Shown here: positions 24,501 to 38,533 of the stretch, piece after piece | Layout: every line of letters starts with the position of its first letter | Position numbering within the stretch: position 1 is the stretch's first letter | From: Pelecanus crispus | Taxonomy: Eukaryota > Chordata > Aves > Pelecaniformes > Pelecanidae | Length of the DNA: 64,000 nt | Direction: 5' to 3' | NCBI RefSeq assembly: GCF_030463565.1 | Contig: NC_134661.1 | Location: 8,084,542-8,148,541, forward strand | The notes under the pieces: generated by a model | The model's input: only the letters and a program-made list of their open reading frames with translations | The model's database searches: none | What the model was told of the DNA's origin: nothing | Translations under genes and position numbers: made by a program

Positions 24501-26914
24501 CTATTGACTTACGTTACTTAATATTGAATTAGCGTCCCTTTGCAAAGGGCTTCTGGCTTAAGTCGTAGCTGTAAATAGTTTCCCTTCCAGCGGGGATCAG
24601 GAAGTTTCGGAGCAGGGATGTATTCGTCCCTTCCGACTGCGTCTTTCTGCCTTTCACCATTGCACCGAGTATCTTTTAAAATGTGTAAGACCTCGCAGCG
24701 CTGTAACCGAAGCGGAGTTTGTTTAAGCTTTGCCTTCAAACAGTGGATTACCTTTTATCATATTATGTAATGAATTATTGATCGGCTGATTTTGAATATT
24801 TCAGTAAAGGTGCGCCGACGAAGGCTGGCGCTGGCAAATCCCGCGCCGGCTCTGCCCTGAAAGCAGATGAGCAGAGTCTCGCCGGGTCCTGTACGCTGCG
24901 TTTTCCGGGCTCAAACCGCCCTCGTCTCAGGCCAAAGGCAGATCCTTGCGGACCATCCCTGCAGACGCGGCTCCCGATGCACAGATCCTCAACCACCCGT
25001 CAGATTGTAATAGCTTTCCCCGACACGCAGCGTCACTTCTGTTGCTGAGAAGGGAAAGATGAGATGGTCAAACCCGGCAGCTGATGAAGACGTCGGTGGG
25101 CAGGGTTTCGGTCCGGAGGGGAAAGAGGTCTCTGTGGAATGCTGTCCTAGGTCAGTCCTAGAGCTCTCTAGGGCTTTTTCTCCTTGCAAATGCAGCTTTT
25201 ATCTGCATCCTCTTACGTCAAAGGGGCCGTAATTTGCCTTTATTGAGTAGCACCATCGACTTTGAGGCAATACCGGTGCACGTGCATGCTGTTCTAAATC
25301 TCAGCCTCATTAGGTACGTGTAGGTCAACGGCGCTCTTGAGGGCCCGGTTCCCATTTCAGCACGCCTTGCCTGGGGGGCTGCGGAGCCGGCAGATGGCTG
25401 GAACGCGCGTTTCCATTGTCCTCCCTATAGCGACGCGGAGGAAAGAGATAAAGCAGAAAACCATACGCATTTCTGGCTTAAAGCTGCTCAGGCGAGACGT
25501 TCAGGAGCTGTTTGCGCTGAAACTAAGATGGACGGTGCACGCAAGAAGAGTTCTGGAGCCTGCTCGCCATCTGCAAACACAGAAGATGGTATCGCTGGAA
25601 ACAGAAAGGATTTTAAGTCTTTGAGATGAGTTTCTGATTGTTTTGCTTCATGCATACTCCCCAGGTCTTTCAGTGCAACAGCATGGTGCCGCCGCCGGTC
25701 TTTGGCATTCCAGCTGCATTGCTCTCACTGCATCAATCGATCACGGCCGCTGCCCCGCGTTGCCGTATTGACAGGCAGCTTAAATAGTTCTCATTTTAAG
25801 AAGTGCAGTATGGATAATTAAGCAATGCACTCTACAAGTTGGTGATCAGCTTCTTGCCGAGGACCAATAATGAATAAAAAGTACATTAAGTAAATTAAAC
25901 TCTCGATGCCTGTAGGTCTGTAACTGTAGAGTTGCCTTTATGAAATTCATTACAGTTTATAAGAGTTCTGTTAATCAAAAGACTCGTGCAGAAAACATTC
26001 TGGGATTTAAAAGTTTATTTTAACCCTGTATTGTTCAGGACAGAGGCGAGCATCGTTGCTGTTCTGTCCGAACACGTAACTACGCTCTGACTCTGGGCCC
26101 ATCGCGTGCAGAGGAAGCCAATGTGAACAACCCAAGGATCGCCTCGCCCCCCGCCCCAAATCCGCACAGCGAGACTTTGCGCCGTTTCCTAGGGACGCCT
26201 TGTCTTCGAACGCAAGTGCTGCGCTTAGGTGCGTGTTTCGTGCAACTAAACCGATATCCAGGCCGGTTGTCTCGGCACCCATCGGCCATGGTGCGCACGC
26301 AATGGCATTTGTGTTTCTTGACGAGCGCTGCTTGAATACACGGGCTCTGGTAAACGTCCGAAATTCATCCCGTGCTTGATGGACGTACGTTTATCAGGTG
26401 GTTTACTTAGATTTCTTTCCCTGGGGCGCTGAATTTGTGTTACTTTCGGTACGTTAGATAGAGCGGTCGGGTCGGGTGCTGGAGGGGGCCGGGAGCCGGG
26501 ATGTGCCGTGCGAGCAGGGGCCGGGTACGTGCGCGCTTCCCTGGCTGAGGGCATGCCGAGCCCGGCGGCTCGGCTGGCTGGCAGCTAATTGGGTTTCAGG
26601 GATTCATTTTCTTCATGCTCGAGAAAACCAAAAAGCCTGCCTGCCTCGCCGGTGATGCTGCGTTCGGACTCGGCACCTGCTCTGCCCAACGGGGAGCACG
26701 ACAGGGAGGATTCGCATAGGTGTAATCACACGATAGGCTCTAATTAAACATGATTATAATTGCACGCAAAGGCGTGCTTACGGTGACCTTATGGGTGCCC
26801 TGGAAGCTCTTTATCTCCAGACCTCTCAGCCAAGCAGATACTCTTCTTGCCGCCCAGGTGTAGAAATGTTTTCGACCGACGTGAACGTGCTGCAAAACCC
26901 GTGTTGGCTCTCCC

Positions 26915-26917
<3 letters not shown>

Positions 26918-26955
<38 letters not shown>
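26918..26955. repeat. T38 homopolymer run
   Basis: The longest homopolymer in the window, 38 consecutive T. No retroelement body abuts it. Runs of this length are often miscounted in assemblies, so the exact number is uncertain. Confidence 0.95.
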
Positions 26956-26956
<1 letters not shown>

Positions 26957-29900
26957 TGAGAAGCTGCCAACTGCAAACTTGGACGGGAGCCATTTATTTG
27001 TAGCACAGTCAATCTTCCCTTAAAGAAAACCACCAGTGAATTAGCTTTTGCATAGTGTTTCAATCAAAGCATTTGATCCTTGTTTCTGCGAGATAATCCT
27101 AAGAACTTCTTATTTGGAGAATAGAAGACCGTGATGGATTTAATTCATAAAGGGAAGCAGCCGTAAGGAATGTAAATGTAAGAGGCTGATAAGGTAGGAT
27201 TTCCTCGTTGCTATGACAACCCCTGGGTCATGAGCCTGAGAAAATATAAAGTAAGTCCTGGAGCTATGAAGATGATTATAAAATTTAACTGTCATTCTTC
27301 ATTTGGAGTTGATGGCAAACACTATTTACTTAAGTTTATCTCCAGGCAGGCGAGGATCCTTTCTTCCTCCTTTAAATCGGAGGCTTGGATCGCAAATGAA
27401 CGTGTTGTGCGCGTCAGCCGTGATAAAGCGAGCCCGCCATTTATTATTCTAACCAGACAATTTGCACGTAATATCCCTGTAGATTCGGTCGGTCTCCTGT
27501 AGAAAGTGGAGGTGTTATCCGGCGTATCCCTTATGAAAGCCTCCCTGACGCCGCTCGGCGCGGGGGTGGCGGCCATGCCGAGGGCGGGGATGCCCTTATT
27601 CCTGTTTTCGTTCCCCGGAATCCAGTTTTTGGCTTCCGTGGGGGAAGGAACGCGCAAACCTCGTTACTTCTGCGCGCGTACCTGGCCCAGCCGCCCGGCG
27701 GGCTCTTCTGCGCCTGCGGGAAGGAACGAGGAGTCATCGACACCCTCTGCGTTCGCCGTGCAGAAAGTCGGGTTTATTTGGTTTTGTTGCCGTCCTCCAG
27801 TTTAAAACCGGCAGATGATTCCTCTTCCAGCCCGTAAACGCTCTGCGGCGTCAAGGGCTGAAAGAGCAGTCCCAGCTGGAATAGAAGAAAGCATAAAATA
27901 TTCCTGCGTGAGCTGCTGACGTTCCCGGGATTAGCTGCTCGGGAAGCTGGGCGTCAGCTGGGTATGCAGCAGCGGCGGAGCAGACAGCTGCCTGATACCA
28001 GGTTGTCCCAGATACACCGGCTGCGGCAGAAATGCAGATTAGTTTTGCAAAAGCGTGTCTTAAAGCTCTCCTCCAGATAGAAATCGGGGAGTCCCTGGCT
28101 TTCCAAAGTGCTTTCTGTGCCTACAGCTAGGTTTCAACCATTTCTGCTGTCAAAAGCCCACGTGTGTTATGAGCGGTTGCGTGCGTACTTTGGGGAATGC
28201 CGGCCGTGCCCCCCTGCAGCGGCCCGTGGCCTTTTCGGGAAGGCGGGAGCCAATTCTGCGGGGAGCGGTGAAACCGGGCGCACGGGAAGTGCCGTCGCCG
28301 GCAGGAGAGGAGCGCGCTCGAGCCGGGACAAGGTCCCCCGGCTGCGCTCACTTCCCCTGCGATAGCTTGGCCCGCGGTTACGATAAGCACAGCCCTTGTA
28401 GATACCACTGTTGTTTTTATAGCCAAGTTTTTATTAAGATAGGGAAATTGCCCTCTAGTTAACATTAACCCTCGTACTGCTTGGCTGACTGCATCGTTTC
28501 CGCCTTTTTAAAAAGGGAAGAAAAACTCTTGCAATTACTTCAAAGGTGTTCCAGCTCCTGTGACGGAACATCTGACCCAAATGAAGAGCGCTAAAAATCA
28601 TCCCGAATCTCACTCTGAACTTTTCTTTTTTTTACTGTGTTTTGAAAGACTTTTTTTTTTTTTTATTGCTGCTCAGTCTTACTCGAGGTGGTAAAAAGCA
28701 AAGTCATTTGATTCTAAGAGTTCACATAAACTAAATTCCTTGTAAAGCTTTTCACTGACTGCTGGAGTTAATGCCAGGCTATTTTGGAGGCCGGTCTCAT
28801 GGTTTCAGTTGGGAAACTCTTTCACCTTTGTGGCTTTCATCCTGAAATGAAGCTGGCGCAGGCGAGCCAGCAAATTCTGGTACGGATCAGAGTTTATAGC
28901 CGTCACTAAAGAGAAGTAGCTCTTGTGGAAATGGAGCAGAGAATTATTACTGCACTAAGAAAACCAGAATTCATTGCTTTTCTGAGGGCGGAAACTTTTT
29001 GAAGGCACTTGCCCGAGTGGAAATTGAAGCAACCCGGCGTTCTGCTTACGGTGCTCGTATTAGCCCATAATCTGCATGACTCCAGCGCTGCTCACGTCAC
29101 CTCTCATGTTGGAAGGGGTGGAGGCTTTTTAAACACCGATTTTGTTCGTTATACTGATGAAGTCCGGTGAAAACGTGCTTACAGGGGTCAGCAAACGGAG
29201 GGAAGGGACTGGGTGGCTCCCGCGCGAGGAGGCAGCGGCGGCAGTGCTCGGGCCACGTCGCGGCTGCTTTGAGGTCTCTCGCTGTATTTGCTGGGTGCTG
29301 CCAGCGGGACGTGGCCGCGGCCGCTGGCACCTCGAAGGCAGCGCGTCGGGCGGGGGTGCTGAGCTGTGCCGTCCCGGCGTTGCCTCGCCCCGGGCCACCC
29401 CGGCTCCGGCACCAAGAAGCGCCGCAGCTGGGAGCGGGGTTTGCAGGCGGTGCGTGCGTGTGCAGGAGTGCTTCTCAAAATTGGAGTTGACGTCGTGCCC
29501 TGCAGGGCCACGTGAGCCACGGGACTGAGCTTGGGTGGGCACAAAGTTACAACAGCTCTGTAAAGCGGGAATCTTTATTCTGAGAGCGTTTTTTCCTAGT
29601 TTGGTAACCTGGGCATCTTGGCCTTTTCAAGATTGTATTTTAGCTGCTATTTAGCTGTAGCATGAGAAAACGCATCCTCGCTCTTCCCATCGTTAATGGG
29701 TCACGCAGCGTCCTGCGGCTGGGAGACACCTTCGCGTGCCAACTCTGCTAGCGCTGTCCTGCTGCGCTGTTTCTCCAAGGCAAAGCCGTGGAAGCGACCG
29801 CATCGGCTCCCTTCAGATTCCCAGCGGACATCGCCTGCTCTCGCAGCTCTCTGGCTTGCCGGTTGCGGTGGTTCTTAGCTGTAGGCCAGCGGTTAGGAAG

Positions 29901-30888
29901 GGCAGGGGCTTTTATTTCCACCATCTGTAACGTGTTTGCTTCAAGCAAAGGTGGCTTGTAGCTATGCAGGTCTTCCCCGTGCATTTGCGCATCCTGGCAG
30001 GGGCTGCCGTCCCCCCCCGCCCAGCGCTTGGCAGTTTCACCGTGAATTTGCTTAGCAAGGTTTTCTGATCAGTGCAGAGCAATGCGGCTCTTGGGAGCCT
30101 GCACGCAACGCGTGCGGTGTCGGCGAGGCGTCCAGGTTGCATTGAGGTCGGCGTCACGGTTTGATGTTACCGGGTGCTTTAACGGGGGAGTTTGCGATGG
30201 GGCCGTTGCGCACCGTGTGATAGCCCATAGTACGGTAAGAGCGATGCTGGGCTTTGCAGCTGAGACGCCTTTACCGGAGAATTGTGATGGAAAGCGATGA
30301 GATGCCAGCGAAAGCGCTCAGGTTGCCTTAGCTGTTGCTGTCCCTGCTTTTAACATTTGCTTTGGGGGCTGAAGACTGTTCTACTGAGCGTCAGCAAGGC
30401 TTCAAGTGATACCTAAACGTAAAATAACATCATCTGTTCTCGTTTCTCAAGCGTTCCTGTGCCTGGGCAAGCGGAGCCTTGGATGTGCCTCCCGCCTGGG
30501 CTGGCAGGGGCTGAGCAAGGCGGCGCGGTGGTGGCTCATCCCAGAATGGCATCTCCATTTCAGCATGGCAGCTTGGTCTTTGCAGACGGCTGTTAGCCTC
30601 CTCCAGGCAGGCAAGAACAGAAATCTCGGTTCCTTGTGCCCGAGCTCGGCATCGTCTTCTCGCCGCCCAGGCAGGAAGGTGCTCTTGTCCTCCGTTCGGG
30701 GTCTCCGGATCAAAACTTCTCTTGCGTACGTCAGCATGTACCTGCCTCTCCCGGCTGTTCTCCCCTACCTTAGCATCCTGAAGGCGGATCGATACCGTAT
30801 CCTATGGAGAACCAGGATGTCACGGGTGCTGAATGGGCAACTGGGGCGTCTCGTTAAGCAGCTGTCTCCAGCACATACATCCCATAGC

Positions 30889-30909
30889 AAAAAAAAAAAA
30901 AAAAAAAAA
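30889..30909. repeat. A21 homopolymer run
   Basis: 21 consecutive A. A 226-codon + strand open frame (30406-31086) reads through it as poly-lysine, which argues that the frame is not a gene. Confidence 0.95.
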
Positions 30910-31248
30910 TCAAATATAAACCAAGTCAACCATTTTTTTTTCTACATGGAAAAATATGTTTGGGCAGGGAGGAAAAAAAAACTATCGCGAATGCTTGTGT
31001 TTCTATTCAAAGTCCAGTACGGCTTCCCGCAATACCTTATTTTCAGAAATTTTCATTTAGGGCAAAACTGGTACTTTTCTCCCTAGAGCAGCTGAGATGC
31101 TCGTTTCCCTGTTTGTAACCTAATTTAGCCGGGATAAAAATAAAGCTGTTCTGTTGGCATCTACCGTACACTTAAGTAGCTCATCTGAAATGGGGTTTTT
31201 CTATCAGAAAGGCCTTTCGACTGCTTTTATGCAGAGGTAACTTTAAAG

Positions 31249-31292
31249 TGGTGGGGTTTTTTGGGGTTTGGTTTTGGGTTTGGTTTTTTTTG
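31249..31292. repeat. G/T-rich low-complexity tract
   Basis: Alternating G and T runs, including two GGGG tracts, one GGG and several GG separated by T runs. It could form a two-layer G-quadruplex on the + strand. Similar tracts occur near 35825-35868, 39557-39595 and 60525-60571, and on the opposite strand at 40226-40275. Confidence 0.8.
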
Positions 31293-34200
31293 GCCAGGTT
31301 AGATCCCTTCTGGACACTTTGCACACATTTAAATGCAAAAACAAATTTTTCTTTTGCGTTTTCAATGAACGCTACCAATTCAAGACAGGAGTCCATTTCC
31401 ATCTTCAGGAGAGAATCGTTCTGGGGAAGGCGGTGGTGAGCATCTCCCGGTGCTCGGCATCGCCTCCATCAGAAAGGCCGATTTCATGGCCGCACCGTGC
31501 AGTCCCACCTCGGGAGAAGCGTGCCGGACCGCGGCGGTGCCGGGCTGTGGCGCTGAATTACACAGTAACGCGCCTGAAGCCGGGGCGGGCAAGCGCTCTG
31601 GATGTCGAGTGGAAGCAGCGCTGTGTTAGCATGCGGTGCAGACGGGATGCGTGGACGTACAGCGCCTCTCTCGGCTCGCTTTTTGCCATTTTCAAAATTT
31701 TTAGTGGTTTTGATTTTTGGTTTTAGTAACCAGAGAAGGCTGAATCTTGGCATACGCTGCGCGTGGTTTGCAGCAGATACTCCTCCTTGGACCTTCTCCG
31801 AACGGGCACGGGCGAGCGGTTGTCTTTCTCGGTGCAGTATTTAGTCATTCAAGGCGGCGGGTCGGGAAGGTACATCAAAAAGTCTGCTCCAAAAGGCTTC
31901 CCCAGGACCCGCTGTTGTGCTGGAGCTCTGAAGTGCAAAAGAGAATGGAAACGTCCGAGCGTAACGGGTCTGAACACAGAGAGCGTTTTTATTTCGTTTC
32001 TCATCAGTTCTCCTTAAGCGTTGCAGTGTCTCTAAATTGATCAGAGATTTAGCACTGCCGCCCCGGTTTAAGGTGGAAGATATTTTTTTGCAAGCGTGAA
32101 GACGAAAGCCTTTTGAGTTAATTAAATCTATGAAGAAATGAGCCGTGAGCTGAGCGTTGCAGGTAGCCCCTTCCAACGCAAGCTGTGGAGGCCCCGGTGC
32201 TGTCCGCTGGCTGCCAGCATCCAGGTACCACCGGCGTCCTCTATAAAATGGAGATTTCAAGCAACGTGCGGGAGGCTGTGCATGTAAATCGGAGCCAGAA
32301 ATAGCCGCTCTCACAGAGACTGACAGGTACGTGCCATTCTCTTCATCTGGCACATGCCGTCTGCGATGCCGCTATGGGAGCTGGCAACAGCCTTGCAGTG
32401 GTGGGTGGCGAACAAAGGCTGTTCTCAGAAATATTTTCCAGACAACGTTAGAATTAGAAGCACGGAGCTGATACAAAATAAGGGTGATGAAAGGTATGGA
32501 TGGAGTTGCTGGAAATACACAACTAAACTGAAATTCATAAAACGAGACTTTCTCTCTTCTTGTACTGAGTTTTCCGGTGTTGCTTTCTCCTTTTTGCGAA
32601 GCACAGGTTGCTTGTGATCTGCTTTGCCTGCCTGTTACTGATACAGTGGCAGAGATCAATAACTCATGAACACACGGAACAGAATTAGCTCTCGAGACAA
32701 GGTCGCTCAGCGGACTCAGGAAAGACAACGTTGCTGGTCCGTCTTGGCCGAGCGTGGTCGTTACGTGGGATGCTCACCTCTGACCGAAGCCTTTGACTCC
32801 TCTTCGACTCGCCCCCGAAAGACCGGGGGCGGAGAGAAAGGTAGTCATCTGCCAGATCTCTTTCAAGAGCTCGCAAAACTTGATGCAAACGCTAGCTGTT
32901 CCCCTCCCACCGCCCCCTACGCGCTGCCTTGAGCTTTCGTCTCGTCACTCCTAAGTGCTCGAGTGGTGTTGGTCCTGACAGCTCGGCAGAACCCCCTCGC
33001 TCGCCCTCCTCTGCGAGGAGGGCATCCGCTACCCCGTTTTTCTCGTATTAAACGTTTGCTGGAGACAGAAGCAGACAGGAGCGATCGGGGATGCTTGGGG
33101 CTCCGTTACGTCAGCCTGTAAAGGGATCAAAGCGATCCTTTCATCCCGCCTTGTTCCTTATCGTGGAACTGCACGTTTGTCTGTCTGCCTGCCTTTTAAT
33201 TCCTTCAGACAGATACCTGTGGGTGCGTAGGTGTGCCGGTCTGTGCCGCCTTGCCGTCTCTCCTTGCCGCTCAAAGCTACCGCAGACCCTGGAGTGGAAG
33301 GCGGGTGCCCCAGGCAGGTCAACCATAGAGCAGGAGACCTGGAGAAGCACGTTCCTTTACTGTAACTCCGTCTTTGTAGGAATACTTGGGATGTTTTTAT
33401 TCTCGTTCCTGCGGCACTTCTGTTTGCAGCTGAAAGGCGGTCGGCTGGCTCGAGGAAGCCTCAAGTGCCTGTAACTTGGTGGAAGGCTTACGTTATGAAA
33501 TGGAAGCTTGAGGGGCTCCTTCTGGAGGTTTACGTGGTAGGAAGGATCTGACGCGGCTCACAGGAGGCCAGCTGACCTCGTGGCTAATAGTCAAATCCCG
33601 TTGTCACGCTTGTGGCGGGCGTCAGCAGCCCTGCATGCCGCTCCTGCAGCGCCTTAGAAATTGGCAAATCATAGCAGTGTAAGTCGCACGGTGACAACAC
33701 GTGTCAGAGAGGGGGAAAAAGCACGCGTAACGCTCAGAACAGACCCATGGGAGCACACGGGACAGCGGGACAGTTATTCTTCACTTCGGTCTCCCTTACA
33801 GGCGTGCGAGATGAACAGCCGAAGCTTTGCTTCGGGCACTCCACCGGCATCCAGCCTGGTACGCGCTGACCTGGAATAAAAAATTGCCAGGGGACGGCGA
33901 AGGTTATCTCGTCCCTCGGGAGCACGCCGAGGGACGGGTTCTAGGGCGGCGCGAGCTCCTTCTCGAGCTGATCTGTCACACAGGAGAAACTGCAAGGCAG
34001 GGTGGAGATGCGTGAGCGTTTCTGGCCAAAATGAAGTCGGGCAGCGGTGGGTGTGGGTGGAATCCCATGCTGACATTTCAGATACCTTCAGCTAAAATAA
34101 GAGATAATTGCAAAGCAGCAGCAGCAGCGGTAAATGGCGAATGTTCTGCTCCTGTAAAAGATACGAAGCCGCTGCAAACAAGCAGGCAAGGATCACGCGA

Positions 34201-37200
34201 CCAGTGAAGATCATTAGGAGTAAGTACAGGAGTATAAGATTGCCAACTTTTTTAGCTGCCAAAACGTAACGATTGTGCTACCTACCTGGCTTTCCAGGCA
34301 GCTCACGTTAAGCCTGTTCGTGGGTGTACTGTATCGTAGGAGGTGATAACTCTGCTCCTTTGCCTCCTTGGATGGGAAACGCAGGTTAGCATCCCCGCCC
34401 CAAAAGCGACTGGGGCTTTTTGGGGTGCTTCTGGTTTGGGTTTTGCAGTCTGGAGTAGTTAAAATGGGCTAGGATTGAAAGAAGTCACGCTGCGGTCTCC
34501 CCCGAGGACTCCACAAACAGCCCTGTCCTCCAAATTGTGCTCAGCTCTGCTTCCACGTGTTTTCCAACTTGACTCCGGTTTTGATTTGGCTTTGTTGTAG
34601 GTGCTGAGGAACTGAAAGGCCTCGAGAGGACAGGTCTTGTTCTCATTGTCAAGTTTCCTTGCTTTGCATTCTCTTCATATCTACCAGGTACCATTACAAA
34701 TTCCCATTCCGGGAAGCCCGTATCATCCTGATAACGTATTGACAAACGTGAAACGATGCCTGGATTGGCATCCAGGACTTTTTTGTGGTTCCACACGGAA
34801 AAGCGCACGTTTATACTAAAGCACCTTCCTGTTTGCCCGTGCTATATTAAACCTGCTGGGCGGTTAACGGGCAGGCTTTTTGCACACTAACTTTGGGCAT
34901 CCGCATTTTGCGTTGAAGTTCTGCTTTTTTCTGTTTGCCCGTGATTGCACGGGCTGGAGACCCGCGGCAATTCCAAAACCAAAACAGCTTGTGGAAACTT
35001 TAGGGGGGCTGCTGGAAAAGCATCTTACGATGGTATCAAGACTCTGTTTAATTTATGGAAAAGAAGGGAGGTTAACACATGAGAGACAGAAATCCGCTGT
35101 TCTCTTTGTAAGTGAAAGGTCATGTTACTGAGCTCTGCAGGGTGGATTTGTGAAAAACGAGCTCCTGTTTGCAAGGAATTAGAATGAGTCTCTGATTTTT
35201 TTTTTTTTTTTTTCTTTCCCCCCACTTGTGACCTTTAAAGATGCTGCTCTTAGATTGCTAAGCAGGCTGATGCTTTTAGCAACCCAATCCAAAATTTCTT
35301 TCTCGTGGAAAGACTATCTTTCAAACGCCATGGGTATTGCTTCCTGAAAACATTCCTTTCTGTAACCCCCTCTGTGGAAAAGAGGATGCAATGACGGGGT
35401 CGTGGCTGACAAACAAGGAAACTTCAGATTGGTTTCAAATGAGCCAAAAGGTAAGTTTCCTGTGGTCTAGAGCCTCAGCCTGAGGACTTCCCGTACCTTC
35501 TTTTTTCCGGCAATTCGGCTTTGTCCTTTTTTCATTTCGTTGCCAGGCTCGAAGTGCTGCTGCCCGGTGGGACAGCAGAGGAAGCTCGGGGAGGTTGACC
35601 TTGCGCCCTGAGCCGGGAGATGCTCGTTTTCCTGCTGTGCCGGCGAGGAGGCGCGTCTGAGGCTGGTGAGGGGCGGGCGCGGGCGGCACGCTGTGCCTGC
35701 GACGCATCGGCACGTTTTCTGTGCGTTGTGTTGGCTCACGCTAGCTGACCGACCGCTTCGCTTCTTGCAGCGGGCATCTGCGCGTCCTCTCAGCTTCCTA
35801 AGCCTCGCAGCGCTACAGTACATTTGTTTTGGTGGGGTTTTTTTTTGGTTTTGCTTGTTTTTTTTCCAAATCCGCAGCTGCAAATGATTTTTTCTGCTTG
35901 TCCACGCCCCCCCGGGCTGCCTGCTCGCAGCTCTGGTGGGCAGCGGGACTCCCGGGAGCAGGGGATTTCGGGAAACGGCAGCACGAGCGGCAAAAATAAC
36001 GATGTGCTGAACTAAGAGAAATCCTTTTATTTGTGGTGGACAGCAGTTCCATTTTCTTCAGGTGCGCTGGGGCATCCTGCAGATGTGCGGAGGAGGCTCC
36101 CTGCTACTGCGTGGCTCTCTTCATGAAAGGGAGGGCTGGCTTCTCGAGCTTGGCAGCCTCGCCAAGAGGCTTTCGCTGTGTTTATTTTATGTTCCTGGAG
36201 TACTCTTGGCACTGGGGCCATGCTGACACCCTCGGTATTTAACATTCCCGTCACAGGACTCTCCAGTGCTGGATGTTCTGCCGGTTGGGTGGTACACTCG
36301 AGCTGTCGCTGTCCTGGATGGTCAGGCAGGAGCGTGTTTCTTACGTGGAATTTGTTGAAATTGGTGAAAATTTGTTGCGGAGAAATAGGTGCTTTTCTGG
36401 TGATGGCTCCTCTCGTTGCCCTTGGTCATCCCTTATCTTCCAGTTCAAGCAGAAACTGGAGGACGCGGCTTCTAGCCAAACTGCGCTCTCAGCCGCGTGA
36501 GAGCAATTAACGTGGATAATTCCACCGGGTTGTTTTGTTGACCGTTCCTGGGGGGGATGTTGATGCACGAGTCGTTCTCTGGCCGCAGTTCCCAGGCTGT
36601 TTTCCGCCCCGTTTCTCTCTTTTGCAAAGTTTGCCCTTACTCATGTCCGTCATGCCGAAGTGCTTGCCCGTAACGCGGTTTTCCTCTCCGTAATACGTGT
36701 CGGGCTCCCGTGACAAGCAGCCGATGGGCTGCCCTTTAGCTTCAATGGCTCTGACCCCAGCGAAGGCAGAGGCACGCTGTGCTGCCCCAATTTCGGCTCC
36801 ACCTGGGTGTTCCCCCGGACAGACAGCTTCCCTTCAGTGGGTTTGCTGCCTCTGTCCTGCTTTAAGATGCTCTGACCGTCCATTCCCTGCGGACAAGAAG
36901 ATGCCTTCGTGCTTGTACTGGGGCAAAACTTTTTAAGTAAAGATGCTAAATCTCTAGTTCCCATACAGATCACGAAACAGCAAAGACTGCATGCAAAAAT
37001 TGGAAAACTGTAAGAATGCAGTTGGAGAACGACGCTCGGGGTCTTGGAGCGTTGCCTGTAGCGAGATGGTGGGCTGAGGGTCCGGTACGTCAAAGCCACG
37101 CTACGAGGCATAGACCGTGTTTGCATTATCTGTACCTTTTCTTAAGAACGGTCTCCCTTCCGTGGCGAGACGGCACGGCCTCACCTGCAGAAAGCTGCAG

Positions 37201-38483
37201 TTCGATGCCCGTAAAAGGCTATTGCCGAAAGCCAAACCGCTTGTTTCCTGCAAGGAGAGCTGGCAGGAAGCAGTGGCGATTACGCTCTTTATTTTACAGT
37301 ATTCATTTGTGAATGCCGCCCTTACGTAAGTACGAGGCTTTGGCAGTGCTGCAGCAGCACAATGTCAGCGCAATGGAAATCTCGCTGGGCCGGCCAAGTT
37401 TCCTGGGTTGGAGCCAGACATCTGGCTTTGGGGTTTTCATCGGCATTCTTCAGTAGTATTAGGAGACCTCAAAAAGCAGCCTCTCCGGGGTGCTGTGCCG
37501 AGAACCACATTCCCAACCAATTACAAAAGCGGTCTACAGCGGTAATGAGCCCTCGCTTTGGGAAGGGACGGCGGGAAGACAAAAGCGACCCTTTCAATGA
37601 AAGCTGCGAAAGCTTTCAACGTGAATAGATGTGGGCTTGTTAATTGGGATCGCTATTTGAAACGTTCCCCTAGCTCCGGTTGCGCGTCCCAAGCTCCAGC
37701 CGGGGGGGGAGGGTGGTGGTAGCAAGGGAAAGCAGCCGAGAAGCTCCGGCTCTTTTGGATTTCACCGTTAATGGGGTTTGGCGGCGGGGACGAGGCGCGA
37801 TTGAGCATTTTTCAGACCACAAAAGTACCGCGAGTCGTTTTCTCAGTTGAGCGGGTCTCGTCGTAGCACAACGATCGCACAGTGCTTCGGAAGCGGGTTT
37901 GCTTTGTCTGCCTTCGGCACCGTCCTCATTAGCTGTGGGGCGGCAGGAGGCAGAGGAGCTGCTCCGGACGAGCTTTTTTTGCTCCCTGACGCCCCTACCC
38001 CGGGGGGCCTTTGGAAAGCAGCGGTCGGGATAGCGAGTACAGGCTGAACGCTGGCGATGGTGCTGTGTCACGTCGTCCTCTGAGCCTCGTGGCAAAGGTC
38101 CCGCTCGGCTTACTGGTGCACCCCGAGCCAGCCGTTCTCCACCCTGCCAGAAAGTGCTGGGGAGCGGCCGTCAAAGACACGGGGCGAACGCGGCCGTGCC
38201 GGGGATGCTGCTCGCGGACGGAGTCCAGTCCCAAAGCACCAAAACCCTCTTGTCTCAAATCAGTCAGGACGGGCCGGCAAAATCTTGCAGCTCAGAGTAA
38301 CGCGGGGGCTTGGCAAATGGGTGGGCTGGTGGTTCCCAGCTTCGAACTCCCGTTTGAAGTTAATAATCCCAAAGCAGAAGCGCAAAGCTGGCGTAAGTGT
38401 GCGGCTGGTGCCGTGGCAGGACGCTTCCGGGTGAGAAGGCGCATTAAAACGGAGATTTCATAAATAAACCACCCCCTGTTACC

Positions 38484-38533
38484 CGATGATCTCTCAAGGT
38501 CCCTTCCAACCCAAAGCATTCTATGATTCTATG
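38484..38533 (+). repeat. CR1 tail fragment (50 bp)
   Basis: It matches only the last segment of a CR1 element: GATGATCTCTCAAGGTCCCTTCCAAC and the ATTCTATGATTCTATG terminus. The CTCTCAAGGTCCC wording differs from the other copies (CTTAAAGGGCTTTT), so it belongs to a different and probably older subfamily. Confidence 0.85.

Larger units (their letters stand above)
17662..38483. other. CADM1 intron 1, long stretch without recognisable repeats
   Basis: About 21 kb with no transposon I can name and no supported exon. Contents are CpG-rich patches (17690-17900, 28190-28370, 29200-29460, 37840-38230), a CpG-free block (21419-21577), long T or A runs (22529-22544, 26918-26955, 30889-30909, 35196-35213), a G/T-rich tract (31249-31292) and an unusually long antisense open frame (19472-20269). 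Other long frames, for example 30406-31086, read through homopolymers or overlap on both strands and look like chance. Confidence 0.55.

Noticed and set aside
30406..31086. 226-codon + strand open frame
   Set aside because: It reads through an A21 run as poly-lysine, overlaps a 96-codon antisense frame and shows no domain. Best explained as chance.
35391..35450. ATG followed by 20 open codons running into a strong AAG|GTAAGT donor, considered as an alternative CADM1 first exon
   Set aside because: It would end in phase 0, whereas exon 2 requires a phase 1 partner, and the peptide is not hydrophobic like a signal peptide.
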